Assembly (NCBI RefSeq): GCF_009901565.1
Contig: NZ_WXEW01000011.1
Span: 62,001-126,000, forward strand
Source: Herbidospora solisilvae
GTDB lineage: Bacteria; Actinomycetota; Actinomycetes; Streptosporangiales; Streptosporangiaceae
Length of the DNA: 64,000 bases
Direction of reading: 5' to 3'
The translations under genes were made by a program, and so were the position numbers. The notes beneath the pieces were generated by a model. That model was not told the origin of the DNA, did not search any database, and saw nothing but the letters and a program-made list of their open reading frames with translations. Positions 16,798-24,397 of the stretch are shown here, in pieces. The first letter of the stretch is position 1, and every line of letters begins with the position of its first letter.

Positions 16798-17225
16798 TCC
16801 CGTGGATACACGAGCGCTGTGGCGCCCTCGATCTCGAACACGTCGACGGTGGTCCCCACGGGGATGACGAGGGTCTCGTCATAGGCGCGGGCCGACCACT
16901 CCTCGCCGCCGATCTTGACCCGGCCGCCCCGGCCGGTGACCTCGTGGGTCACGTACGCCGACTTGCCGACCAGGGCCGAGACGCCGAACCTCTGGGCGGG
17001 CGCCTGCTTCAGATGCCGCATCGCCAGGGGGCGCAGGCCGAGCAGGCCGCCGCCGGACGCCAGGACGAAAACCAGCAGTTGCAGGCCGGGCGGCAGCCCT
17101 ATCGCGGCCACGCCCGCCGTCAGCAGGGCCGCGACCGAGATGATCCCCATGGCGGCGGTGAGCGTGAAGAGCTCAGCGACTCCCAGAGCCGCCGCCAGGA
17201 TCAACCACACGATCCACGAGTCCAT
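16794..17225 (-). CDS. NfeD-family membrane protein
   Basis: A 143-residue protein with two to three membrane segments in the first 75 residues (WIVWLILAAALGVAELFTL; MGIISVAALLTAGVAAIG; LQLLVFVLASGGGLLGL) and a C-terminal OB-fold domain (about 85-143, GRGGRVKIGGEEWSARA). This is the short NfeD1b-type form without protease. Together with the overlapping SPFH gene it makes the common NfeD-SPFH membrane quality-control or raft pair. Confidence 0.9.
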   Translation of the reverse strand: MDSWIVWLILAAALGVAELFTLTAAMGIISVAALLTAGVAAIGLPPGLQLLVFVLASGGGLLGLRPLAMRHLKQAPAQRFGVSALVGKSAYVTHEVTGRGGRVKIGGEEWSARAYDETLVIPVGTTVDVFEIEGATALVYPRE

Positions 17226-17232
17226 TGCACCG

Positions 17233-17246
17233 CCCTATCGATAGGG
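17233..17246. promoter_or_regulatory. 14-bp palindrome before nfeD
   Basis: CCCTATCGATAGGG lies 8 bases upstream of the NfeD start, in the 44-bp gap between the L,D-transpeptidase stop and nfeD. It covers the position of a -10 element for nfeD, so it may be an operator. A hairpin ending transpeptidase transcription is an alternative. Confidence 0.35.
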
Positions 17247-17269
17247 GGTTCCTAATATCAACCTACCCG

Positions 17270-18379
17270 TCAGGAAGCGAGTGCGCTGCCCGCCTTCCAG
17301 GCGTTCCAGGGGAGTTGCCAGAATCCCCACCCGTTGGCCGGTTCGAGTGGTCTGTCGGTTCCGACGATCACCACGGGGTCGCCGCGCAGGGAGTTGTCGA
17401 AGAACCACTTCGCCTGGTCGGGGCGGGCGTTCACGCAGCCGTGGCTGACGTTCAGGCGGCCCTGCGCCCACGTGTTGTCCTTGGCGTGGACGTACTCGCC
17501 GCTGTTGGAGATGCGGACGGCGTGGTCGATCATCAGGTCGTAGTATTCGGGGTCGCCCGGCTTGCGGCGCGGGGAGACCATGCGGACCCTCTCCTTCTTC
17601 TCCATCGTCAGATGGACGCCGCTGGTCGTGGTGTATTCCCTGGTCGTGGCCATGCCGGCGCTGATGGACATCTCCTGGGCGAGCAGGCCGTCGCGGTGGA
17701 CGGTCATGCGGTGGGTGGCCGTGTCGATGTGACTGCTCATGTCGCGGCCGACGACGAAGGTGGCCGAGGGGTCGGTGGTGCCGTACACGCCGGGAGCGAA
17801 GCGCAGACCCGTCAGGTGGGCGGTGAAACGGACCCGGGTGCCGGGTTGCCAGTAGTGGCGGGGGCGCCAGACGGCCTGCGTGTCGGAGAACCAGTGCCAG
17901 CCGCCCTCGACCGGGCGGTCGGGCACGACCTCGAAGGCCCCCTCGACCACCGCGCGGTCGGGGACGGGGACCTTGAACTCGACCACGATCGGCATGCCGA
18001 CGCCGACGGTCTCGCCCGGGAGCGGGTCGACCTTGGGCGGCGTGGCGGGGGTGGCCGCGAGGGTGCGGAAACGGCCGCTGACGCGCCGGTCGGTGGTGAC
18101 GGCGGTGACGAGGTGGTCGGTGCCGGGGCGCAGTGACCACGACGAGCGCCATTCGGTGCGCTTCTGGTCGAACCGGCCCGGGACGGGAACGCCGGCGGCG
18201 GTCACGGTGACCGACCTCAGCGTGCCGCTGAGGGCCCTGATCGTCAGGCCCCGGTCGGGGACCGCCCGCTTCTCGCCCAGGGCCGGGGAGATCGCGACGC
18301 CGACGGGCGTCAGGGCGGTCACCGGCGAGCAGCCGAGAATGGTGATCAGGGTCGTGAGCAGGCAGAAGAGGCGCGGCAC
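17270..18379 (-). CDS. L,D-transpeptidase, lipoprotein
   Basis: Cell-wall cross-linking enzyme of 369 residues that makes 3-3 links in peptidoglycan. The N-terminus is a lipoprotein signal ending in a lipobox (TILGC). Two immunoglobulin-like domains follow (about 40-125 and 125-215), then the YkuD catalytic domain with the active-site motif SHGCVN (Cys near residue 318). A Trp-rich C-terminal tail (GWGFWQLPWNAW) is typical of actinobacterial Ldt proteins. The start is GTG; 10 bases separate it from fahA upstream, so the two may be co-transcribed although functionally unrelated. Confidence 0.93.
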   Translation of the reverse strand: MPRLFCLLTTLITILGCSPVTALTPVGVAISPALGEKRAVPDRGLTIRALSGTLRSVTVTAAGVPVPGRFDQKRTEWRSSWSLRPGTDHLVTAVTTDRRVSGRFRTLAATPATPPKVDPLPGETVGVGMPIVVEFKVPVPDRAVVEGAFEVVPDRPVEGGWHWFSDTQAVWRPRHYWQPGTRVRFTAHLTGLRFAPGVYGTTDPSATFVVGRDMSSHIDTATHRMTVHRDGLLAQEMSISAGMATTREYTTTSGVHLTMEKKERVRMVSPRRKPGDPEYYDLMIDHAVRISNSGEYVHAKDNTWAQGRLNVSHGCVNARPDQAKWFFDNSLRGDPVVIVGTDRPLEPANGWGFWQLPWNAWKAGSALAS

Positions 18380-18387
18380 CGCACCAA

Positions 18388-18405
18388 CGCTACCGAACGG
18401 TAGCG
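18388..18405. repeat. 18-bp inverted repeat over the fahA stop codon
   Basis: CGCTACCG and CGGTAGCG separated by two bases span the fahA stop (18390-18392) directly upstream of the L,D-transpeptidase start. It may act as an attenuator hairpin or as the operator of a separate transpeptidase promoter. Confidence 0.4.
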
Positions 18406-19487
18406 GGCAGGATACGCCCGGTTACCTCCCCGAGGGACAGCCCTGACGGGGTCGTGGCGGTGATGGTGACCGTGTCGCCGTCTTCGAGGAACGACTGGCC
18501 GCTCTTCAGGGGGCGCGCGCCGTTCCAGGTGAGCTCGATGAGCGAGCCGGGGGAGTCCTCGCCCGAGACGGTGCCGCTGGCGTAGAGGTCGCCGGTGCGC
18601 AGGGAGGCGCCGTTGACGGTCATGTGGGCGAGCATCTGGTCGGGCGTCCAGTACATGTCGCGGTAGGCCGGCGTGGAGACGACCTCGCCGTTCAGCCGCA
18701 CCTCCAGGGCGAGGTCGAGGCCCCATTCGGCGTTGCGCCGCAGGTAGTCGAGCGGCGTGGGGTCCTGCGCGCGGCCTTCGACGCGGGCGTGGTCGAGGGC
18801 GTCGAGGGGGGTCACCCAGGCGGAGACCGACGTGGCGAACGACTTGCCGAGGAAGGGGCCGAGGGGGACGTACTCCCAGGCCTGGATGTCGCGGGCGCTC
18901 CAGTCGTTGACCAGTACGACCCCGAAGACGTGCTCGTCGAACGCGCCCGCCGGCTGGCACAACCCGGTTCCGGCGCCGACGACGAAGCCCACCTCGGCCT
19001 CGATGTCGAGCTTGGCCGACGGGCCGAACGAGGGCCGCTGGCCGCAGGGGCGGCGGATGTCGGTGCCCGAGACGACGACCGTGCCGGCCCGGCCGTGGTA
19101 GCCGACCGGGAGGTGCCGCCAGTTGGGCTTGAGCGGCTCCTCGTCGGGGCGGAACATGCGGCCGAGGTTGGAGGCGTGTTCGAGGGAGGCGTAGAAGTCG
19201 ACGTAGTCGGCGACGTCGACGGGGAGGTGGAGCCGTACCCGATCGAGGGGGATCAGGTGCTCGGCGCCGCGGTCGTCGGCGAGCAGGTCCTGGACGCGGC
19301 CCCGGGTGGCCCGCCACGCGCCGCGCCCCCGCGCCATGAACGGGTTGAGGGTCGGCTCCCGGAACACGTCGTCGCCGAGCAGGGGCGCCAGGTCGACGAC
19401 ATGGTCGCCTAGTCGCACCCCGACGCGGGGTGGGCCGCCGTCGACGGAGAACACGCCGTAGGGGAGGTTGTCGAGCCCGAAACTCAC
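18390..19487 (-). CDS. fahA: Fumarylacetoacetase
   Basis: Last enzyme of tyrosine and homogentisate breakdown; splits fumarylacetoacetate to fumarate and acetoacetate. The 365 residues show the N-terminal barrel domain and the catalytic domain with DYVDFYASLEHASNLG, the substrate-gripping GYHGRAGTVVVSGTDIRRP, metal-binding EAEVGFVVG and VLVNDWSARDIQAWEYVPLG. Its start overlaps the stop of the unknown gene at 19484 by 4 bases. Third catabolic gene of the iclR-hmgA-unknown-fahA operon. Confidence 0.95.
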   Translation of the reverse strand: MSFGLDNLPYGVFSVDGGPPRVGVRLGDHVVDLAPLLGDDVFREPTLNPFMARGRGAWRATRGRVQDLLADDRGAEHLIPLDRVRLHLPVDVADYVDFYASLEHASNLGRMFRPDEEPLKPNWRHLPVGYHGRAGTVVVSGTDIRRPCGQRPSFGPSAKLDIEAEVGFVVGAGTGLCQPAGAFDEHVFGVVLVNDWSARDIQAWEYVPLGPFLGKSFATSVSAWVTPLDALDHARVEGRAQDPTPLDYLRRNAEWGLDLALEVRLNGEVVSTPAYRDMYWTPDQMLAHMTVNGASLRTGDLYASGTVSGEDSPGSLIELTWNGARPLKSGQSFLEDGDTVTITATTPSGLSLGEVTGRILPATVR

Positions 19488-20230
19488 GCGTCTTCTCCGA
19501 TCAGGCCGAGTTCCCGCAGGTCCTTGAGGGGTTGGGAGGTGCTGCAGGAGCCGTAGGAGACCAGGGTCTCCCGCGTTCTCAGAGCCTCCTCCTTCTTTAC
19601 GGCTACCGCCGCACGCGCCAGGCCGTCCGCGTCGGCCGACTCCAGGATCGGCAGCGGGTCAGCCCCGTGGAGGGCGGCGTGGGTGGCGAGCAGCAGGTTG
19701 AGGAACCCGTGCCGCCAGACGCCCAACGCGGGGTCGTAGTGCCTGACGGCGTGGTGCAGCCCGGCGGTCGCCTTGAACGGGATGCCGTTCCTGGCGCAGA
19801 AGGTGATGAACCGGGCGACCTCCTCCGGAGAGGGGAAGGCCTCCCGGGTGAGCCCGCCACACCTGATCTTGAACCCGGCCCCGGTCGAGGGATGCGGGTG
19901 CGCGACGGCGTCGAGCCCGTCGAGCTCGTCGGCGGTCACCTCGACGAACAGCCGGGCGCCGGAACGGGGCACGGGCTTGCCGAGCCGCACCTCGATGAGA
20001 TCGACGTCGGGCAGCTCGACCAGCGGATCGTCCACGATCACCCCGATCCGCTCCGGCCGGGGCGAGGTGATCTCGTGGAGACGGCTGGCCAGGCAGAGGA
20101 ACCGGTGGGTGAGCACCGCGCTCCCCGCGGCGCGGTCGGCCTCGTGGCGGGCCAGCGCGTCGGCCATCGGCAGCGAGGTCGGCGGGAACAGCCCCGCGTC
20201 GTCGACGAGGGCCGCGAACAGCGGGTTCAC
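19484..20230 (-). CDS. Conserved unknown protein of the homogentisate operon
   Basis: A 248-residue soluble protein, GTG start overlapping the hmgA stop (GTGA) and stop overlapping the fahA start, so tightly coupled to both. Recognisable blocks are DDAGLFPPTSLPM at the N-terminus, STGAGFKIRCGG (about 115-126), PFKATAGLHHAVRHYD (about 151-166), HGFLNLLLA and a C-terminal RETLVSYGSCSTSQPL. The alternating strands and helices and the Lys in FKATAG suggest a TIM-barrel-like enzyme, which is a guess. The isomerase converting maleylacetoacetate to fumarylacetoacetate is missing from the operon, so this protein is a candidate for it or for a related step. The frame stays open upstream, inside hmgA, but that is a shadow. 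Confidence 0.7.
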   Translation of the reverse strand: MNPLFAALVDDAGLFPPTSLPMADALARHEADRAAGSAVLTHRFLCLASRLHEITSPRPERIGVIVDDPLVELPDVDLIEVRLGKPVPRSGARLFVEVTADELDGLDAVAHPHPSTGAGFKIRCGGLTREAFPSPEEVARFITFCARNGIPFKATAGLHHAVRHYDPALGVWRHGFLNLLLATHAALHGADPLPILESADADGLARAAVAVKKEEALRTRETLVSYGSCSTSQPLKDLRELGLIGEDA

Positions 20231-21384
20231 CGGGCCCAGGTCCAGGCGTAGTCGCCGTCTTCGCAGGCCAGCGCGCCGGGACCGAGGTCGAGCGGTCGGA
20301 AGGTGTCGACCATCACGGCCAGCTCGGAGGTGTGCGTGGCCCCGGAGGCGATGATCGCCTCGACCGCGCCCGGCTGGGGGCCGTGGGTGAACCCGGCCGG
20401 GTGGAGCGACACCGACCCGACGTCGATGCCCGAGCCGGCCCGCGCCGAGTAGTCGCCGCCGACGTAGAACATGAACTCGTCGGAGTCGACGTTGTGGTGG
20501 TTGTACGGGATCGGCACCGCCTCCGGGTGGAAGTCGAGCGGCCGGGGGCAGAACGAGCAGATCACGAAGCCCGGCCCCTCGAACGTCTGGTGCACGGGAG
20601 GCGGCGCGTGGGTCTTCTTCACCACGGGCTCGAAGTCGGCGATGTTGAACACGTACGGGTAGAGGCACCCGTCCCAGCCGACCACGTCGAACGGGTGGTT
20701 GCGGTAGGTGAGGCGGGTCAGCCCGCCACGGGTGCGGACCAGGACCGGGACGTCCTCCCCTTCGACGATCAGTGGCTCGGCCGGGGCGCGCAGGTCGCGT
20801 TCGGAGTAGGGGGCGTGCTCCAGGAACTGGCCGAACTGCGAGAGGTAGCGCTTCGGCGGCCGGATGTGCCCGGAGGCCTCGATCGTGAGGGCCTCGACGG
20901 GCCCCGAGGGCACCCAGCGGTGGACGGTGCCGGTCGGGATGACGACGTAGTCGCCCTCGCCGACGTCGAGCGCCCCGTAGGCCGACTCGAAGCGGGCCCG
21001 GCCCGACTTGACGTAGACGCACTCGTCGCCCATCGAGTTTCGGTAGAGCTCGCTGGGGCGGTCGGTGGCGGCGTAGCCGAGCCGGACGTCGCCGTTGCCC
21101 GCCAGCAGCCGCCGCCCGGAGACGAGGTCGCCCTCAGGGGCGAGGTCCTGGGTGCGGAAGTGGCGGGGCGACAGCGGCAGATTGGGCGAGAGGGCGGTGT
21201 GGCCACCGGTCACGGCTTCGGCCTTGGTGATGGCCGTGGGGGCGTGGCGGTGGTAGAGCAGCGAGGCGTCGGAGGAGAACCCCTCCTCACCCATCAGCTC
21301 TTCGGCGTAGAGCCCACCGTCCGGGCGGCGGAACTGGACGTGACGTTTCCGGGGAACCTCTCCCACGGTGCGATAGTGCGGCAT
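20227..21384 (-). CDS. hmgA: Homogentisate 1,2-dioxygenase
   Basis: Ring-cleaving non-haem iron enzyme turning homogentisate into maleylacetoacetate. 385 residues. Two cupin-like halves; the iron ligands lie in PYNHHNVDSDEFMFY (His and Glu) and SLHPAGFTHGPQPG (His). Other family marks are GDYVVIPTGTVHRW and RNHPFDVVGWDG. I chose the ATG at 21384 because AGGGAGG lies 6 bases before it; an in-frame GTG further out (21423) would sit in the operator. Shorter than the eukaryotic form (about 440) as usual for actinobacteria. Confidence 0.95.
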   Translation of the reverse strand: MPHYRTVGEVPRKRHVQFRRPDGGLYAEELMGEEGFSSDASLLYHRHAPTAITKAEAVTGGHTALSPNLPLSPRHFRTQDLAPEGDLVSGRRLLAGNGDVRLGYAATDRPSELYRNSMGDECVYVKSGRARFESAYGALDVGEGDYVVIPTGTVHRWVPSGPVEALTIEASGHIRPPKRYLSQFGQFLEHAPYSERDLRAPAEPLIVEGEDVPVLVRTRGGLTRLTYRNHPFDVVGWDGCLYPYVFNIADFEPVVKKTHAPPPVHQTFEGPGFVICSFCPRPLDFHPEAVPIPYNHHNVDSDEFMFYVGGDYSARAGSGIDVGSVSLHPAGFTHGPQPGAVEAIIASGATHTSELAVMVDTFRPLDLGPGALACEDGDYAWTWAR

Positions 21385-21398
21385 CGTCGCCTCCCTGT

Positions 21399-21430
21399 AC
21401 GCATACCGGACGCTGACGTCCACTATACGT
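21399..21430. promoter_or_regulatory. 32-bp imperfect inverted repeat upstream of hmgA, probable IclR-family operator
   Basis: ACGCATACCGGACG (21399-21412) and CGTCCACTATACGT (21417-21430) are inverted copies matching at 11 of 14 positions around a CTGA centre, with a perfect inner core GGACG-N4-CGTCC. It lies between the iclR stop and the hmgA start and covers a TATAGT -10-like element on the minus strand. The iclR gene product next to it is the obvious candidate to bind; this is inference. Confidence 0.5.
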
Positions 21431-22058
21431 CAAGCGCCTCCCCGAGCTCCTTGGCGGCCTCCGACACGAGCGGCCCCGCGACCGAGACGTCGAGATCGCC
21501 GAACGAGATGATCCCGACCGACGCCTCCAGCCACTCCAGCCCCGTGATCGGCGCGGCCACCCCCCGGGCTCCCTCCTGAAGGTGCCCCTCGGTGGCCTGA
21601 ATACGCGGCTTGCCCTCCCGCAGCGACAGGATCGCCAGCCCGGCCGCGCCCTTCGACAGCGGATGCCGGGAGCCCGTCCGGTAGGCGACGTGCAGATTGG
21701 TCCACGACGGCTCGACCACCGCGATGGCCAGCCCCTCGCCGCCCTCGGCCACGGTCAGGTGGGCGGTCGCCCCCGACGCCTCCGCCAGCCGCCGGAGCGC
21801 CGGAACCGCCGCCGCCATCAGCAACGGCTGGACCGCCTGGGCCAGCTTGACCACCCCGAACCCGAGCAGCACCCGCCCGGCGGCGTCGCGCCGCGCGAAC
21901 CCCTCGTTCTGCAACGAGGCGACGAGCCGGTAGACGACGGGCCGGCTGACGTTCAGGGCGGCGGCCAGCTCCGTCGGCGTCAGCCCGTTGGGGGTCTCCG
22001 CGAGGAGACGGAGCAGCCGCAGTCCGCGCTCAAGGGTCTGTGCCGACTCAACAGCCAT
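21423..22058 (-). CDS. IclR-family regulator of homogentisate catabolism
   Basis: A 211-residue regulator with the N-terminal winged helix (AQTLERGLRLLRLLAE, LTPTELAAALNVSRPVVYRLVASLQNEGF) and the C-terminal ligand-binding domain (about 80-211, with RTGSRHPLSKGAAGLAIL). Slightly shorter than the usual 240-260. It stands just upstream of hmgA in the same direction and 18 bases from a divergent oxidase gene. It probably senses homogentisate or a related aromatic acid and controls hmgA-fahA; inferred from position. Confidence 0.88.
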   Translation of the reverse strand: MAVESAQTLERGLRLLRLLAETPNGLTPTELAAALNVSRPVVYRLVASLQNEGFARRDAAGRVLLGFGVVKLAQAVQPLLMAAAVPALRRLAEASGATAHLTVAEGGEGLAIAVVEPSWTNLHVAYRTGSRHPLSKGAAGLAILSLREGKPRIQATEGHLQEGARGVAAPITGLEWLEASVGIISFGDLDVSVAGPLVSEAAKELGEALDV

Positions 22059-22076
22059 GGGGACGATTATGGGACG

Positions 22077-23174
22077 GTGCAGAACGTGATTGTGGTGGGA
22101 GCGGGCATCTGGGGCGCGTCACTGGCCCTCCGGCTGGCGGAGTCGGGCCGCCGGGTGACCCTGATCGAGCGCCTCGGCGCCGACGACCCCCGCCGGGCCA
22201 GCGCGGGGGAGACCCGGCTGGTGCGGTCGGCCCACGGGACGTCGGAGTTCTACTCGCGCATGGCCTGGGAGTCGACCCGGGAGTGGCTGGCCCTCAACGA
22301 GCGAATCGGCGAGCCGATCTTCCTGCCCCAGGGCGTGATGTGGTTCGGCCGCGAGGCCGACGGCTGGGAGGTCCGCAGCGCCGAGGTGCTGAAAGACCTC
22401 GACATCCCCTGTACGTTGCTCGACCCCGCCGAAGCGGCGATGTTCTACCCCGAGATGGGCCACGACGACCTGGCCACGGTCTTGTACGAACCCGAGGCGG
22501 GCGTGGTCCGGGCCCGGCGCGCGACCGAGGTCATGACGGGCCTGGCCCAGGACGCCGGGGTGACCCTGCTCAGAGGGGCAGCCCGCCCCGCAGGGCGCGG
22601 CGTGGCCGTCGGCGGCGAGGTGATCACCGCCGACCAGGTCGTCTGGGCCTGCGGGGCCTGGCTCCCCGGGTTGTTCGACGGGCTGCCGATCACGGTCACC
22701 CGGCAGGACACCACCCACTTCGCCGCCGGCTGGACCGGCGTGCCCGCCTTCTGCGACTACAGCGCCTCCGCCTACGGCCACGGCGACGTCGGCGGCCACG
22801 GCATGAAGATCACCAGCGACGTCGAGGGGGAGCCCGGCTTCGACCCCGACACGCCGCGCGGCGAGATCCTGCCCTCCAGCGAACGCCGGGCCCGCGACTA
22901 CCTGGCCCGCCGCTTCCCGTCGCTGGCCGAGGTCCCGCTGAGCCTCACCCAGGTCTGCCAGTACGCCATCACCCCCGACGCCGAGTGGGTCATCGCCGAG
23001 ATTGACGACGGCGTCTGGGTGATGGGCGGCGACAGCGGCCACGGCTTCAAGCACGCGCCGGTCCTGTCGGCGTACCTGACCTCGGTCCTGAACGGCGAGG
23101 CGGCCGTCGACCCCCGGTTCGGCCTGCACCCGAGGGAAAGCGCGCGCGGCCTGCGGACCAGCGGCGAGACGTGA
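22077..23174 (+). CDS. Monomeric sarcosine oxidase-like FAD enzyme
   Basis: A 365-residue DAO-superfamily amine oxidase. N-terminal FAD dinucleotide fold VIVVGAGIWGASLALRLAESG followed by the MSOX mark SAGETRLVRSAHG. Cys294 in VCQYAITPD matches the cysteine that holds FAD covalently in monomeric sarcosine oxidase and N-methyltryptophan oxidase. The C-terminal GGDSGHGFKHAP loop contacts flavin. The start is GTG at 22077; another GTG lies at 22086. The open frame before it is only the antisense of iclR. Divergent from iclR with just 18 bases between starts, so it may share its control. True substrate unknown. Confidence 0.88.
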   Translation: MQNVIVVGAGIWGASLALRLAESGRRVTLIERLGADDPRRASAGETRLVRSAHGTSEFYSRMAWESTREWLALNERIGEPIFLPQGVMWFGREADGWEVRSAEVLKDLDIPCTLLDPAEAAMFYPEMGHDDLATVLYEPEAGVVRARRATEVMTGLAQDAGVTLLRGAARPAGRGVAVGGEVITADQVVWACGAWLPGLFDGLPITVTRQDTTHFAAGWTGVPAFCDYSASAYGHGDVGGHGMKITSDVEGEPGFDPDTPRGEILPSSERRARDYLARRFPSLAEVPLSLTQVCQYAITPDAEWVIAEIDDGVWVMGGDSGHGFKHAPVLSAYLTSVLNGEAAVDPRFGLHPRESARGLRTSGET

Positions 23175-23187
23175 TCTACTGCCCGGC

Positions 23188-23562
23188 ATGGGTGATTTCG
23201 GGGCGGCCGAGGAGATCGTGGTCGAAGGGGACCCACCGGGCGGACGGGTGGCGGCGCTCGGCCGGGTCGTGCTGGCCCTGCTGGCGGGGGCGGTCCTGAC
23301 GTCTTCTGCGGCGCCCGCGACTCCCTCTCCGGGCCTGTCGCCGGGCCTTGAGGGGGCGACGCCCGTACGGGCGCCCGAAGTCGACCTGGTCTGCGAGGGC
23401 GGTTGTCCCACGGGCGACGGAGGCCAGTTGGGCGACGGGACGTCGCCGTTCCCGGAGGGCTACCGCGAGGAAGACCAGGTCTGCGAGGGAGAGGGCTGCG
23501 CCGTCGCCCCGGAGGGTGCGGTCAGGCTCGACCCCTTCACCGGAGAGGTCATAGACAGGTAG
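23188..23562 (+). CDS. Small membrane-anchored Cys-containing protein, unknown
   Basis: A 124-residue protein with one hydrophobic segment (LGRVVLALLAGAVLTSSAA, about 24-42) and an acidic Gly/Pro-rich outside tail carrying two similar cysteine pairs (CEGGC and CEGEGC). No known domain. It starts 13 bases after the oxidase stop and ends just before the ArsR operator. Could be a secreted redox or metal-binding peptide; I do not recognise it. Confidence 0.5.
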   Translation: MGDFGAAEEIVVEGDPPGGRVAALGRVVLALLAGAVLTSSAAPATPSPGLSPGLEGATPVRAPEVDLVCEGGCPTGDGGQLGDGTSPFPEGYREEDQVCEGEGCAVAPEGAVRLDPFTGEVIDR

Positions 23563-23581
23563 GAGATTTCCTACATATAGT
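23559..23581. promoter_or_regulatory. ArsR-type operator overlapping a leaderless promoter
   Basis: GTAGGA (23559-23564) and TCCTAC (23569-23574) form a perfect inverted repeat with a 4-base spacer. TATAGT at 23576-23581 is a good -10 whose start point would be the A of the ATG at 23589, so the message would be leaderless. An inverted repeat directly against the -10 fits autorepression by the ArsR-family product of the first gene. Confidence 0.6.
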
Positions 23582-23588
23582 GGCTGAC

Positions 23589-23933
23589 ATGCACGTCAGT
23601 CATGCCACAAGCGAGGAACGGGTGTTCGCCGCGCTGGCCAGCCCGGTCCGCCGCGAGGTGCTCCGGCTCCTGCGCGACTCCGGTCCGCGGCCGGTCACCG
23701 ATCTCGCCGCCCACTTCGACATGGCCCGTCCGAGCTTCTCCGAACACCTGCGGGTGCTCCGCGAGGCCGGCCTGGTCAGCGAGTCCCGCGCCGGCCGGCA
23801 GCGGGTCTACCGCCTGGAGGGCGCGGCCCTCTACGAGGTGCAGGAATGGCTCAACCCGTTCGAGCGCTTCTGGCGCGAACGGCTCACCGCCTTCCGCGAC
23901 GTCCTCGACTCCCTGGACGGAGACGAGTCGTGA
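23589..23933 (+). CDS. ArsR-family transcriptional regulator
   Basis: A 114-residue winged-helix repressor: ATSEERVFAALASPVRREVLRLL, PVTDLAAHFDMARPSFSEHLRVLREAGLV (recognition helix), RQRVYRLEG wing. No metal-site cysteines (ELCVCDL motif) are present, so it is of the non-metal group commonly paired with SRPBCC proteins. The ATG at 23589 fits a leaderless start; the frame is open further upstream but that part overlaps the preceding gene and operator. GTGA overlap with the next gene. Confidence 0.88.
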   Translation: MHVSHATSEERVFAALASPVRREVLRLLRDSGPRPVTDLAAHFDMARPSFSEHLRVLREAGLVSESRAGRQRVYRLEGAALYEVQEWLNPFERFWRERLTAFRDVLDSLDGDES

Positions 23934-24382
23934 GCGACGACCTGACCACGATCAGGGTCGACCAGTTCCTGGCCCATCCGCCCGCGAAGGTGTGGCGGGT
24001 GCTCACCGAGCCCGACCTGATCGCCCGATGGCTCATGCCCGGCGACTTCCGGCTGGAGGTGGGCCATCGCTACACCATGGAGACCCGCGCCATCCCCGCC
24101 ACCGGCTTCTCCGGCGTCGTCCAGGCCGAGGTGCTGGCCTTCGAACCCGAGCGCATGCTGCGCATCGGCTGGGCCGACGGCGACCCCGCCCGCCCCGCCG
24201 GAACCGACTGGACCATCACCTGGACGCTGGTCCCCGAAGGCAGGGGCACCCGGATCTTCCTCACCCACGAGGGCTTCGACCCCGACGACCCGCTTCAGAC
24301 GCGAGCCCGCACGATCATGGACGGCGGCTGGCGCGGCATGGTCACCCACCGGCTCGGTGACGTCCTCGCGTCCCTCGACTGA
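23930..24382 (+). CDS. SRPBCC (AHSA1-like) domain protein
   Basis: A 150-residue START/Bet v1-like protein: FLAHPPAKVWRVLTEPDLIARWLMPGDF at the N-terminus and a C-terminal GGWRGMVTHRLGDVL helix typical of AHSA1/CalC-type proteins, which bind hydrophobic ligands. GTG start overlapping the ArsR stop. In this frequent gene pair the ligand is not known; the context suggests ligand handling controlled by the adjacent repressor. Confidence 0.88.
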   Translation: MSDDLTTIRVDQFLAHPPAKVWRVLTEPDLIARWLMPGDFRLEVGHRYTMETRAIPATGFSGVVQAEVLAFEPERMLRIGWADGDPARPAGTDWTITWTLVPEGRGTRIFLTHEGFDPDDPLQTRARTIMDGGWRGMVTHRLGDVLASLD

Positions 24383-24397
24383 ACGACAGGAAAGACC

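Noticed and set aside
20231-21022. Apparent fusion of the unknown homogentisate-operon protein to a long N-terminal part
   Set aside because: The N-terminal part is the hmgA gene in another frame; homology begins at the GTG at 20230.
23403-23588. Upstream extension of the ArsR protein
   Set aside because: It would run through the preceding gene and the operator; the helix-turn-helix homology begins right after the ATG at 23589.
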